From contig DATMBJ010000137.1 in NCBI GenBank assembly GCA_035559315.1, forward strand, positions 1 to 23,898: 23,898 bases of DNA. Reading direction: 5' to 3'. The stretch is from DATLZM01 sp035559315 (lineage in GTDB: Bacteria; Actinomycetota; UBA4738; HRBIN12). Positions 1-5,265 of this stretch are shown here, in pieces. The notes beneath the pieces were generated by a model. It made no database searches. It saw only the letters and a list, made by a program, of their open reading frames with translations, and was not told the DNA's origin. Each line of letters opens with the position of its first letter. Position 1 is the stretch's first letter. A program made the position numbers and the translations under genes.

Positions 1-512
1 GGCGCCAGGGCCATGAGCGCCTCGATGGACCCGCGGGCCCGATCGGCCGCGTGGTCCTCGAGCACCTCGCCGAGGGAGAACACCACCACGAGGAGCGCCG
101 CCTCCCCGAGCACGCCGAGGGCCACCGCGCCGGAGGCGGCCACCACGAGGAGCGTGGCGATCGTCAGGCGCCGGGACCGGAGCGCCTGCAGGGCGGCGAG
201 CGCCGGGGAGAAGCCCCCGACGGCGAGGGTCGCCGCGTACAGCGCCGTGGCGCCGGTATCCGCGTGGAACACCTTCTCCGCCGAAAGGCCAGCCACCAGG
301 AGCACGGCGGCGACGGCGAGCGCGATGAACCTGGGCCGCCGCCACCACGGGCGCTCGCGCCCCGCTCCCCGGCTCTCGGCCGGGATCAGGCCGAGACCGC
401 AGCGGGCCGGCGTGCGGAGCACTCGCCCGTCGCCTTCCAGCCTGGGCCCTGGGGCGCCCTCCCGCTCCGAAGCCGGTTGGGACAGCAGGGGAGGTTCACG
501 CGGCGGGGTCAT
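1..512 (-). CDS. Heavy-metal translocating P-type ATPase, N-terminal part (cut by window edge)
   Basis: This reading frame starts with ATG at 512 and runs off the window, so only about the first 170 residues are seen. The start overlaps the stop of the upstream ArsR gene as ATGA, so the two are translationally coupled. The protein has a 55-residue polar, Pro/Arg-rich lead. Hydrophobic segments follow, and then a stretch reading VVVFSLGEVLEDHAADRARG and SIEALMALA. This matches the helix and cytosolic linker that follow the first membrane helices in CadA/ZntA-type P1B ATPases. The catalytic DKTGT loop and the metal-selecting CPC motif lie outside the window, so the exported ion cannot be told. 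No ferredoxin-like HMA domain with CxxC is present in the N-terminal lead, which has a single Cys. The neighbouring sensor suggests efflux of a soft or divalent metal. Membrane topology and family are well supported; substrate is inference. Confidence 0.85.
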   Translation of the reverse strand, partial: MTPPREPPLLSQPASEREGAPGPRLEGDGRVLRTPARCGLGLIPAESRGAGRERPWWRRPRFIALAVAAVLLVAGLSAEKVFHADTGATALYAATLAVGGFSPALAALQALRSRRLTIATLLVVAASGAVALGVLGEAALLVVVFSLGEVLEDHAADRARGSIEALMALA

Positions 513-892
513 CCCTCACCACCCTCTCGGTGACGCCCGACCCCCAGCGTCTCGGTGACGCAGAAGCCGAGATCGAGGAGGCTCGTCACGCAGGGATCGA
601 TCACCCGATAGAAGACGTTGTTGCCCGCGCGGCGAGAGCCCAGGATCCCGCGATCCACGAGGCGCTGGAGCTGGTTCGAGACCGCCTGGGGCTTCATGCC
701 GACCGTCGCCGCCAGGTCCGTGAGGCACGATTCGCCCTCCCTGGCCAGCGCGTGGAGGAGCCGGAGCCGGGTGTCGTTGGCGAGGACCTTGAACACCCTG
801 GCCATCCGCGCCGCCTCCGATGGCCCGATGAGCGGGCGCTCGCGAAGCTCCGGCGCGTCCGGGCGGCAGACGACATCGTGGATGGATCTCAT
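509..892 (-). CDS. ArsR/SmtB-family metal-sensing repressor
   Basis: A 127-residue winged-helix protein starting MRSIHDVVCR. Residues 32-100 hold the family core: ARVFKVLANDTRLRLLHAL, then the recognition helix around MKPQAVSNQLQRL and the wing ending NNVFYRVID. Cysteines at 9, 56, 101 and 111 are candidate metal ligands. C9 plus C56 recalls the CadC thiolate site between the N-terminus and the DNA-binding domain, while C101/C111 sit on the C-terminal dimer helix. Family members release DNA when metal binds. I chose ATG 892 because the longer frame back to 934 begins inside the promoter and operator. The stop overlaps the start of the P-type ATPase (ATGA), so this is a self-regulated sensor-pump operon. 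The inducing metal (Cd, Pb, Zn, Co or As) cannot be fixed from sequence. Confidence 0.92.
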   Translation of the reverse strand: MRSIHDVVCRPDAPELRERPLIGPSEAARMARVFKVLANDTRLRLLHALAREGESCLTDLAATVGMKPQAVSNQLQRLVDRGILGSRRAGNNVFYRVIDPCVTSLLDLGFCVTETLGVGRHREGGEG

Positions 893-905
893 CTCGCCCC
901 GAGAG

Positions 906-934
906 GATACACCGATACACCGACTGGTGTACAA
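906..934 (-). promoter_or_regulatory. Promoter and operator of the ArsR-ATPase operon
   Basis: On the minus strand TTGTAC (934-929) and TGTATC (911-906) are 17 bases apart, a plausible sigma-70-type -35/-10 pair. The spacer contains the perfect 16-bp palindrome TACACCGACTGGTGTA (916-931), and a third half-site TACACC lies at 908-913. Repressor bound here would block RNA polymerase. Start is expected near 899, only a few bases before the ATG at 892. Confidence 0.7.
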
Positions 935-959
935 GCTGGCTCGCGGTCCGGGCCCTCGA

Positions 960-1616
960 CTACCGGCCAGCCCCGAACAGGGCCCCCTCCGCGAAGTCCC
1001 CGATCACGCGGGCGAGCTCCGCCTCCCGGCGCCAGAAGAAGTGGTCGGTCCCCCGGACCACCGCGACCTCGGCGCGGCGGAGCTTCGCGGCCAGGTTCCG
1101 CAGCTCGGGGAGCGGTGAGATCGGATCCCCCTCCCCGGCCACGAGCAGCACGGGCCGGTGGAGGGCCGAGAGCTCGGCCCGGGACGGGAGGTCGGGGAGG
1201 TCCAGGCCGTGCTCGCCGAGGGGGAGCCCCACCAGGGCCAGCGCCCCGACCCTCGGGTCGTCCACCGCCGCGCGGAGGGCGACGTTGGCGCCGAACGACC
1301 AGCCGGCGACGAGCGTCGGCCCCGCGGCCTCCTCCCGGACCCGGCCGACGGCCGCCCGGACGTCGCGGACCTCGGCCCGCCCTCCCCCGTAGCTCCCGCC
1401 GCTCCGCATCGTGCCCCGGAAGTCGAAGGCCAGGACCGCGAGCCCTCGATGGGCCAGCTCGTTCCGGATCGCCCAGAGCACGGGGTGGTCCTTGCTCCCC
1501 CCGTGCCGGGGATGGGCGTGGCAGAGGACGGCGGAGCCGCGGGGCTCCCCCTCGGGCGTCCGGAGCTCGCCCTCGAGCGAGACCCCGTCCTCGGTGGTGA
1601 AACGGACCGGCTCCAC
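960..1616 (-). CDS. Alpha/beta hydrolase (COG2945-like)
   Basis: A 218-residue single-domain serine hydrolase without signal peptide, so cytoplasmic. The nucleophile is Ser107 in GWSFGA, the acid is Asp164 in GEGDPIS, and the base is His192 in GTDHFFW. The oxyanion region CHAHPRHGG (32-40) and FDFRGTMRSGG (65-74) resemble the short-lid hydrolases of COG2945 and dienelactone-hydrolase relatives. Small esters or acyl compounds are likely substrates, but none can be named. It starts with GTG at 1616, only 11 bases from the divergent start at 1628. TACCAT (1633-1628 on this strand) lies 11 bases before the GTG and may act as a -10 box. No Shine-Dalgarno sequence is seen. The gene ends 25 bases before the -35 box of the arsR promoter, so it is tandem to that operon but probably not part of it. 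Confidence 0.85.
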   Translation of the reverse strand: MEPVRFTTEDGVSLEGELRTPEGEPRGSAVLCHAHPRHGGSKDHPVLWAIRNELAHRGLAVLAFDFRGTMRSGGSYGGGRAEVRDVRAAVGRVREEAAGPTLVAGWSFGANVALRAAVDDPRVGALALVGLPLGEHGLDLPDLPSRAELSALHRPVLLVAGEGDPISPLPELRNLAAKLRRAEVAVVRGTDHFFWRREAELARVIGDFAEGALFGAGR

Positions 1617-1627
1617 GGCGTGGGACG

Positions 1628-2683
1628 ATGGTAGCCGTGGAACCGACCGGGCCCGTCCGCGGCGTGGGGTTCGCGCTCCGCGACCCGCTGCCCTGGCGGG
1701 ACGTCGTCGAGGTCGTGGAGACCGCCGAGGACGCGGGGTACGGGGCGCTGTTCCTCCCGGAGACCCGCGGCCGGGAGCCCTTCGCCACGCTCGCCGCGCT
1801 GAGCGCGGTGACCGAGGCCCTCCTCCTCGGGACCGGCGTGGTGCCGATGGGCGCGCGCTCGCCGGTCACGACGGCCATGGCGGGGGCGACGGTGCACGAG
1901 GTCTCGGGCGGCCGGCTCGTGCTGGGGATCGGCACCGGGGACGCCGGCCCCGGCGCCCTGGGACGGCTGCGGGCCTACGTGGGGACGGTCCGCCGGCTCC
2001 TCGCGGGCGAGCGCGCCGAGGTCGACGGACGGCCGGAGCGGCTGTGGCTCGCGCTCCCCTCGCCGCCCCCCATCTGGATCTCGGCCCTCGGGCCCCGGGC
2101 GATGCGGCTGGCGGGGGAGATCGCCGACGGGGTGCTGCTCAACTGGTGCCCGCCGGAGCGGGTCGCCTTCGCCCGGGAGCGGATCCGGGAGGGGGCGGAG
2201 GCGGCGGGGCGGGACCCGGCGTCCGTGACCGTGGCCGTCTACGTCCGGGCGTGCGTCGGCCCCGACGAGGACGCCGCCCTGGCGGCGCTCCGGGCCCAGG
2301 CCGGGACGTACGCCTCCTACCCGGCCTACCGGCGGCAGTTCCACCAGGTGGGCCTGGGCGAGCTCGCCGACCGGGCGGCCGCCGCCCACGGCGCGGGGAG
2401 GCCGGAGGAGGTCCCCGAGGCCCTGGTCCGGGCGGTCTGCGTGCTGGGCGACGTCGCGGCCGCCGCGGAGCGGTTCACGGCCTACCGGGACGCCGGCGCC
2501 GACCTCCCCGTCGTCTACCCCGTCCCCTGCCTCGACCCTCGCTCCTCGGTCGTCGGCACGCTCCTCGCCCTCGCCCCCCGGCCCGGGGGCGGGGATCCCC
2601 CGCCCGGCGGAGGCCCCCGGTCCGGAGGGCACCCTCAGGCCCGTGGGGACCCCGGGCCCGGGGGGCGTCCGCGGCCCGGCTAG
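1628..2683 (+). CDS. LLM-class flavin/F420-dependent oxidoreductase
   Basis: A 351-residue luciferase-like TIM-barrel protein. It opens with GVGFALRDPLPW, then has AEDAGYGALFLPE (strand and helix of the barrel) and GTGVVPMGARSP. VSGGRLVLGIGTGDAG follows, the usual GxGR/LGxGTG region of the family, and then PPIWISALGPRAMRLAGEIADGVLLNW near residues 140-170, typical of F420-dependent members such as Mer and MSMEG-type reductases. FMN cannot be excluded as cofactor. Substrate is unknown. The last 40 or so residues are Pro/Gly/Arg-rich low-complexity sequence, unlike the fold, and are probably a disordered tail. The start ATG is 11 bases from the divergent hydrolase start, with only a weak GGGA upstream. 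A GTG at 1637 is an alternative start. The ferredoxin and FrhB-like genes downstream suggest an F420/ferredoxin context, which is inference. Confidence 0.85.
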   Translation: MVAVEPTGPVRGVGFALRDPLPWRDVVEVVETAEDAGYGALFLPETRGREPFATLAALSAVTEALLLGTGVVPMGARSPVTTAMAGATVHEVSGGRLVLGIGTGDAGPGALGRLRAYVGTVRRLLAGERAEVDGRPERLWLALPSPPPIWISALGPRAMRLAGEIADGVLLNWCPPERVAFARERIREGAEAAGRDPASVTVAVYVRACVGPDEDAALAALRAQAGTYASYPAYRRQFHQVGLGELADRAAAAHGAGRPEEVPEALVRAVCVLGDVAAAAERFTAYRDAGADLPVVYPVPCLDPRSSVVGTLLALAPRPGGGDPPPGGGPRSGGHPQARGDPGPGGRPRPG

Positions 2684-2715
2684 CGCCCTGGCCTCCGCGG
2701 CGCGGCGGGATGGGG

Positions 2716-2783
2716 TAGACTGCCGATTGACACGGTCGGCACCGTGCAAATCGAGGAAACGAGGCAGGGGACGGGAGGAGCGA
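2716..2783 (+). promoter_or_regulatory. Ferredoxin promoter, leader dyad and ribosome binding site
   Basis: TAGACT at 2716-2721 is a good actinobacterial-type -10 box; no convincing -35 is seen. Just downstream lies the dyad CACGGTCGGCACCGTG (2731-2746), extended by TTG and CAA on the outside with one bulged base (2727-2749). It would sit at or just after the transcription start, so it could be an operator or a 5' leader hairpin. GGGAGGAG before ATG 2788 is a strong Shine-Dalgarno sequence. The TTGACA at 2727 has no -10 partner at the right distance. Confidence 0.5.
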
Positions 2784-2787
2784 GCCG

Positions 2788-3117
2788 ATGACCTACGTGA
2801 TCTGCGAGCCCTGCATCGACGTGAAGGACAAGGCCTGCGTCGACGAGTGCCCCGTGGACTGCATCTACGAGGGGCCCCGGATGCTCTACATCCACCCCGA
2901 CGAGTGCGTCGACTGCGGGGCATGCGAGCCGGTCTGCCCGGTCACCGCGATCTTCTACGAGGACGACGTGCCGGCGGAGTGGAAGCAGTTCACGAAGATC
3001 AACGCCGAGTTCTTCGACGAGTCGGTGACGGGGCTCGGATCCCCGGGCGGCGCGGCCCAGGTGGGCCCGGCCCAGGTCGACCACCCGGTGGTCGCGAACT
3101 GGGCCTCCGCCGGCTGA
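2788..3117 (+). CDS. fdxA: Seven-iron ferredoxin (3Fe-4S/4Fe-4S)
   Basis: A 109-residue low-potential electron carrier of the actinobacterial FdxA type. Cys9, Cys17 and Cys21-Pro22 are followed by an insertion-bearing segment and then DECVDCGACEPVCP near residues 38-51. The spacing C9-x7-C17-x3-C21 is that of a 3Fe-4S centre paired with a 4Fe-4S centre, rather than two 4Fe-4S centres. The motifs EPCIDVKDKACVDECPVDC and IFYEDDVP are diagnostic for this family. The last 30 residues are an Ala/Gly/Pro-rich tail. A strong ribosome binding site and its own promoter indicate independent expression. Partners in Actinomycetota include cytochromes P450 and other oxidoreductases. The convergent FrhB-like flavoprotein is the obvious local candidate, but pairing is inferred from position only. 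Confidence 0.95.
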   Translation: MTYVICEPCIDVKDKACVDECPVDCIYEGPRMLYIHPDECVDCGACEPVCPVTAIFYEDDVPAEWKQFTKINAEFFDESVTGLGSPGGAAQVGPAQVDHPVVANWASAG

Positions 3118-3148
3118 GGCGGGACCGCATCGCCCCGGCGCGCCGTCG

Positions 3149-3183
3149 CGCCCGCTGAGCGGGCGGCCGGACCGCGAGCGGTC
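3149..3183. terminator. GC-rich hairpins between convergent ferredoxin and FrhB-like genes
   Basis: CGCCCGC-TGA-GCGGGCG (3149-3165) is a perfect 7-bp stem with a 3-base loop. It is followed by GACCG-CGAG-CGGTC (3170-3183). There is no T-tract on either strand. The position between two convergent stops suggests a bidirectional terminator or 3' end structure. Confidence 0.45.
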
Positions 3184-3208
3184 GGGGAGGGCTCCGGCGC
3201 GGGGCCGC

Positions 3209-4336
3209 TCAGGCGCCCTCGGGGAGCAGCGCCGGGCGGCGGTAGGGCTCCGGGAGCTCCCCGGAGGGCCAGCGGGCCCGCTGACGGGCCGCGAGCTTGA
3301 ACATCAGCTCGATCGCCTTCGGGTCCTCGGAGCCCGGGCGGGCCTCGACGACGCCGTCGGCCACGGCCCGGTCCCAGATGTCCTGGCCCCGCTCGGTGCG
3401 GACGATGGTGAGGGTCCAGCCCTCGCTCTGCCCCAGCCCGCCGAAGGAGATGTCGGCATGCTCGGCGGCGAAGTCGGGGCAGCGGAGGCAGCCCGTCCGG
3501 GTGAACGCGTGGGCCTCCTTGAGCGAGTAGGAGAGCTCGCGGCCGTCCTTCGTGTAGAAGAGCACCTTCCCCTTCACGTTCACCCGGACCAGCTCGTCGA
3601 GCGAGAGCCCCAGCCGGCGCTGGGCGATCTCGACCATGAGCCCGTCGTAGGTGAAGGTCTTCGAGCAGAGCAACCCGAAGGTCCAGGCGATCTTCCGCCG
3701 CCACTTCTGGACGCGGCGGGCCTCGAGCGAGCCGGTGACGCTCGCCTGGCACGACATCCCGACCAGCGCGAGCTTCGAGAGCCCGAGCTCCGCCGCCTTC
3801 ACGAGCGCGAGCGGGTTCGGGGAGTACGTGTAGCGGGAGCCCGCGGTGGCCAGGACGCCCTGGCGGTCGGTGACGACCGCGGGCTCGGCGTCCCAGGGCC
3901 GCTCGTCGGAGAGCTTCGAGGTGCAGGCGCCGTCGATCTCGCCGCGCTCGAGCCCCCAGATCAGGAGCGCGGAGACGACGCCCCCGTCCTGGCCGTGGGC
4001 GAGCACCTCGGGGTCGGTGGCGCGGGCCAGGACGATGTCCCGGTAGCGGCCGATCACCTCCTCGGGCCGGCGGACCTCGCCGAACAGGAGGCGGTCGATC
4101 TCGGGCTCCCACTCCCGGAAGCGGGGGCAGGCCCGGGTGCAGATGTCGCAGCCCCGGTCGCCGTGGGAGCAGGCGTCGGGACCGTCCTCCTGGAGCTGCA
4201 CGGGCACGTTGTCCTCGTACCCGAGGACGTGGAACGGGCAGGCCACGATGCACGCCGTGCACCCCGTGCACAGGCCGGTCAGCACCACCTCGTGGTAGAG
4301 GTCCCGCCACTGCGTCTTGTCCGCCGAGGTGGGCAT
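3209..4336 (-). CDS. FrhB/FdhB-type coenzyme F420 hydrogenase/dehydrogenase beta-subunit-like protein
   Basis: A 375-residue cytoplasmic iron-sulfur flavoprotein. The N-terminus has two cysteine clusters: C23-x2-C26-x2-C29-x3-C33 in a CTGCTACIVACPF motif, and C56, C63-x2-C66-x3-C70 ending CDICTRACP. The FrhB N-terminal domain (GQDGGVVSALLIWGLERG near 115-132) and C-terminal domain (VGMSCQAS, then TGCLRCPDFAAEHADISFGG near 290) follow. The family transfers electrons between an iron-sulfur donor and F420 or a related acceptor through FAD. It includes archaeal FrhB and FdhB, and the ferredoxin-dependent vinyl reductase BciB. With no hydrogenase or formate dehydrogenase beside it, and a ferredoxin convergent to it, a ferredoxin:F420 oxidoreductase is a reasonable guess. 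TATGCT (4350-4345) lies 8 bases before the ATG, suggesting a leaderless transcript. Confidence 0.85.
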   Translation of the reverse strand: MPTSADKTQWRDLYHEVVLTGLCTGCTACIVACPFHVLGYEDNVPVQLQEDGPDACSHGDRGCDICTRACPRFREWEPEIDRLLFGEVRRPEEVIGRYRDIVLARATDPEVLAHGQDGGVVSALLIWGLERGEIDGACTSKLSDERPWDAEPAVVTDRQGVLATAGSRYTYSPNPLALVKAAELGLSKLALVGMSCQASVTGSLEARRVQKWRRKIAWTFGLLCSKTFTYDGLMVEIAQRRLGLSLDELVRVNVKGKVLFYTKDGRELSYSLKEAHAFTRTGCLRCPDFAAEHADISFGGLGQSEGWTLTIVRTERGQDIWDRAVADGVVEARPGSEDPKAIELMFKLAARQRARWPSGELPEPYRRPALLPEGA

Positions 4337-4344
4337 CGGCCGTC

Positions 4345-4350
4345 AGCATA
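4345..4350 (-). promoter_or_regulatory. -10 box of the FrhB-like gene
   Basis: TATGCT on the minus strand ends 8 bases before the ATG at 4336. There is no Shine-Dalgarno sequence and no recognisable -35, so transcription is likely to start at or next to the start codon. Confidence 0.5.
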
Positions 4351-4450
4351 CACCGCCGAGGCGTTATCTCCACGTCGAGACATCTTCGCGGCCGACCCGC
4401 TCGTACCCTCCGCGGATCGCTCCGTACGGCGGGACCGGAAGGAGGTCGGC

Positions 4451-4831
4451 ATGAGGAGAGGTCGGCGCATCGCAGGCGTGTCCCTGCTGGCGTTCGCGCT
4501 CCTGGCCGCGGCCTGCGGCGGCGGCGGGACCGGCGGCGGCGGGACCGGCGGTGGGGGAGGGGGCGAGACCGGCGGCGGAGGCGGCGGCCGCGCCGATCTC
4601 ACGATCGCCAACTTCTCCTTCGAGCCGTCGACCCTCCAGGTGAGCGAGGGGCAGACCATCACGGTCACGAACGAGGACTCGGTCGCCCACACGTTCACCA
4701 CCGACGACGGGGCGGTGGACGTGCAGGTCGGCGGGGGCGAGACCGTGGAGGTGACCCTCTCCGGGGTGTCGAGCGGCGGCTTCCACTGCGAGTTCCACCC
4801 GTCGATGACGGGGACGCTCGAGGTCGGCTGA
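4451..4831 (+). CDS. Cupredoxin-like (plastocyanin-type) lipoprotein
   Basis: A 126-residue exported blue-copper-like protein. The signal sequence MRRGRRIAGVSLLAFALLAA ends in a lipobox with Cys22 (LLAAAC), so it should be lipid-anchored outside the cytoplasmic membrane. Residues 23-46 are a Gly-rich spacer with a few Thr and Glu. Residues 48-126 form the cupredoxin domain: NFSFEPSTLQVSEGQTITVTN, then His80 (VAHTF) and the ligand loop Cys113-x2-His116-x2-Met119 in HCEFHPSM. All four type-1 copper ligands are therefore present. GGAAGGAGG before the ATG is a strong ribosome binding site. TACCCT (4404-4409) is a possible -10 box. Such proteins carry electrons to or from membrane oxidases or bind copper; the partner is unknown. 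Confidence 0.9.
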   Translation: MRRGRRIAGVSLLAFALLAAACGGGGTGGGGTGGGGGGETGGGGGGRADLTIANFSFEPSTLQVSEGQTITVTNEDSVAHTFTTDDGAVDVQVGGGETVEVTLSGVSSGGFHCEFHPSMTGTLEVG

Positions 4832-4846
4832 AGACGGAGCGGCGGA

Positions 4847-4872
4847 CGCGGGAGCCCCGATCGGGTCCCGCG
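4847..4872. terminator. Hairpin between convergent cupredoxin and HesB genes
   Basis: CGCGGGA (4847-4853) pairs with TCCCGCG (4866-4872). Inside, CCC-GATC-GGG adds three more pairs after a 2-base bulge, giving about 10 GC-rich pairs and a tetraloop. It lies between two convergent stops. No T-tract is present. Confidence 0.5.
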
Positions 4873-4903
4873 ATCGAGCCCGGAGGGACCTGGCCTCGGG
4901 GCG

Positions 4904-5248
4904 TCAGATCGCGAACGATTCCCCGCAGGCGCACTCGTGCGTCGCTCGGGGGTTCCGGACCCGGAGCCCCCCGCCGAGGAGGGCGTCGTCGAAGTCCAGG
5001 ACGGAGCCCTCGAGGATGGGCGCGCTCCGCGGGTCCACGAGGACCGTGAGCCCGTGGGCCCGGACCACGTGGTCGTCGGCGGCCGGCCCGTCCGCGAACC
5101 CGAGCTCGTAGGTGAGGCCCGAGCAGCCCCCCGCCACGACCCGCACGCGGAGCGCGGCGTCCGGGCGCCCCTCGCGCTCCGCGAGCTGGCGCACCTTCCG
5201 GGCGGCCTTCTCGGTCACCTCGAGCACCGGTCGGGCCTCGACCTCCAT
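4904..5248 (-). CDS. HesB/IscA-type iron-sulfur cluster assembly protein (ErpA-like)
   Basis: A 114-residue A-type carrier that receives and passes on Fe-S clusters in the cytoplasm. The three ligand cysteines are Cys42 (AGGCSGLTY), Cys106 and Cys108 (THECACGESF), with the usual spacing of about 64 residues and CxC. VDPRSAPILEGSVLDF and the RNPRAT segment before the CxC are family hallmarks. The start at ATG 5248 is supported by TATGCT (5260-5255) exactly 6 bases upstream. That box sits directly after the stop of the upstream flavoprotein gene (5266), so this gene may have its own leaderless promoter as well as possible readthrough. Its likely clients nearby are the ferredoxin and the FrhB-like protein, which is inference from position. 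Confidence 0.93.
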   Translation of the reverse strand: MEVEARPVLEVTEKAARKVRQLAEREGRPDAALRVRVVAGGCSGLTYELGFADGPAADDHVVRAHGLTVLVDPRSAPILEGSVLDFDDALLGGGLRVRNPRATHECACGESFAI

Positions 5249-5254
5249 GCCACC

Positions 5255-5260
5255 AGCATA
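5255..5260 (-). promoter_or_regulatory. -10 box of the HesB/IscA gene
   Basis: TATGCT on the minus strand lies 6 bases before ATG 5248 and 5 bases after the upstream stop codon. No ribosome binding site is present in the 17-base gap, which fits leaderless initiation. Confidence 0.5.
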
Positions 5261-5265
5261 CCGGC

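Noticed and set aside
2727..2732. A perfect TTGACA as a -35 box for the ferredoxin gene
   Set aside because: No TANNNT follows at 15 to 18 bases. It is better explained as one arm of the dyad downstream of TAGACT.
1004..2923. A 639-codon open frame on the minus strand
   Set aside because: It is antisense to the oxidoreductase and ferredoxin genes and overlaps the hydrolase in another frame. It is Arg/Pro/Gly-rich with no domain. Long open frames of this type are expected in DNA with such high GC content.
4514..4590. GGCGGCGGGACC-type repeats as a tandem repeat element
   Set aside because: They encode the Gly-rich linker of the cupredoxin lipoprotein, so the repetition is explained by the protein.
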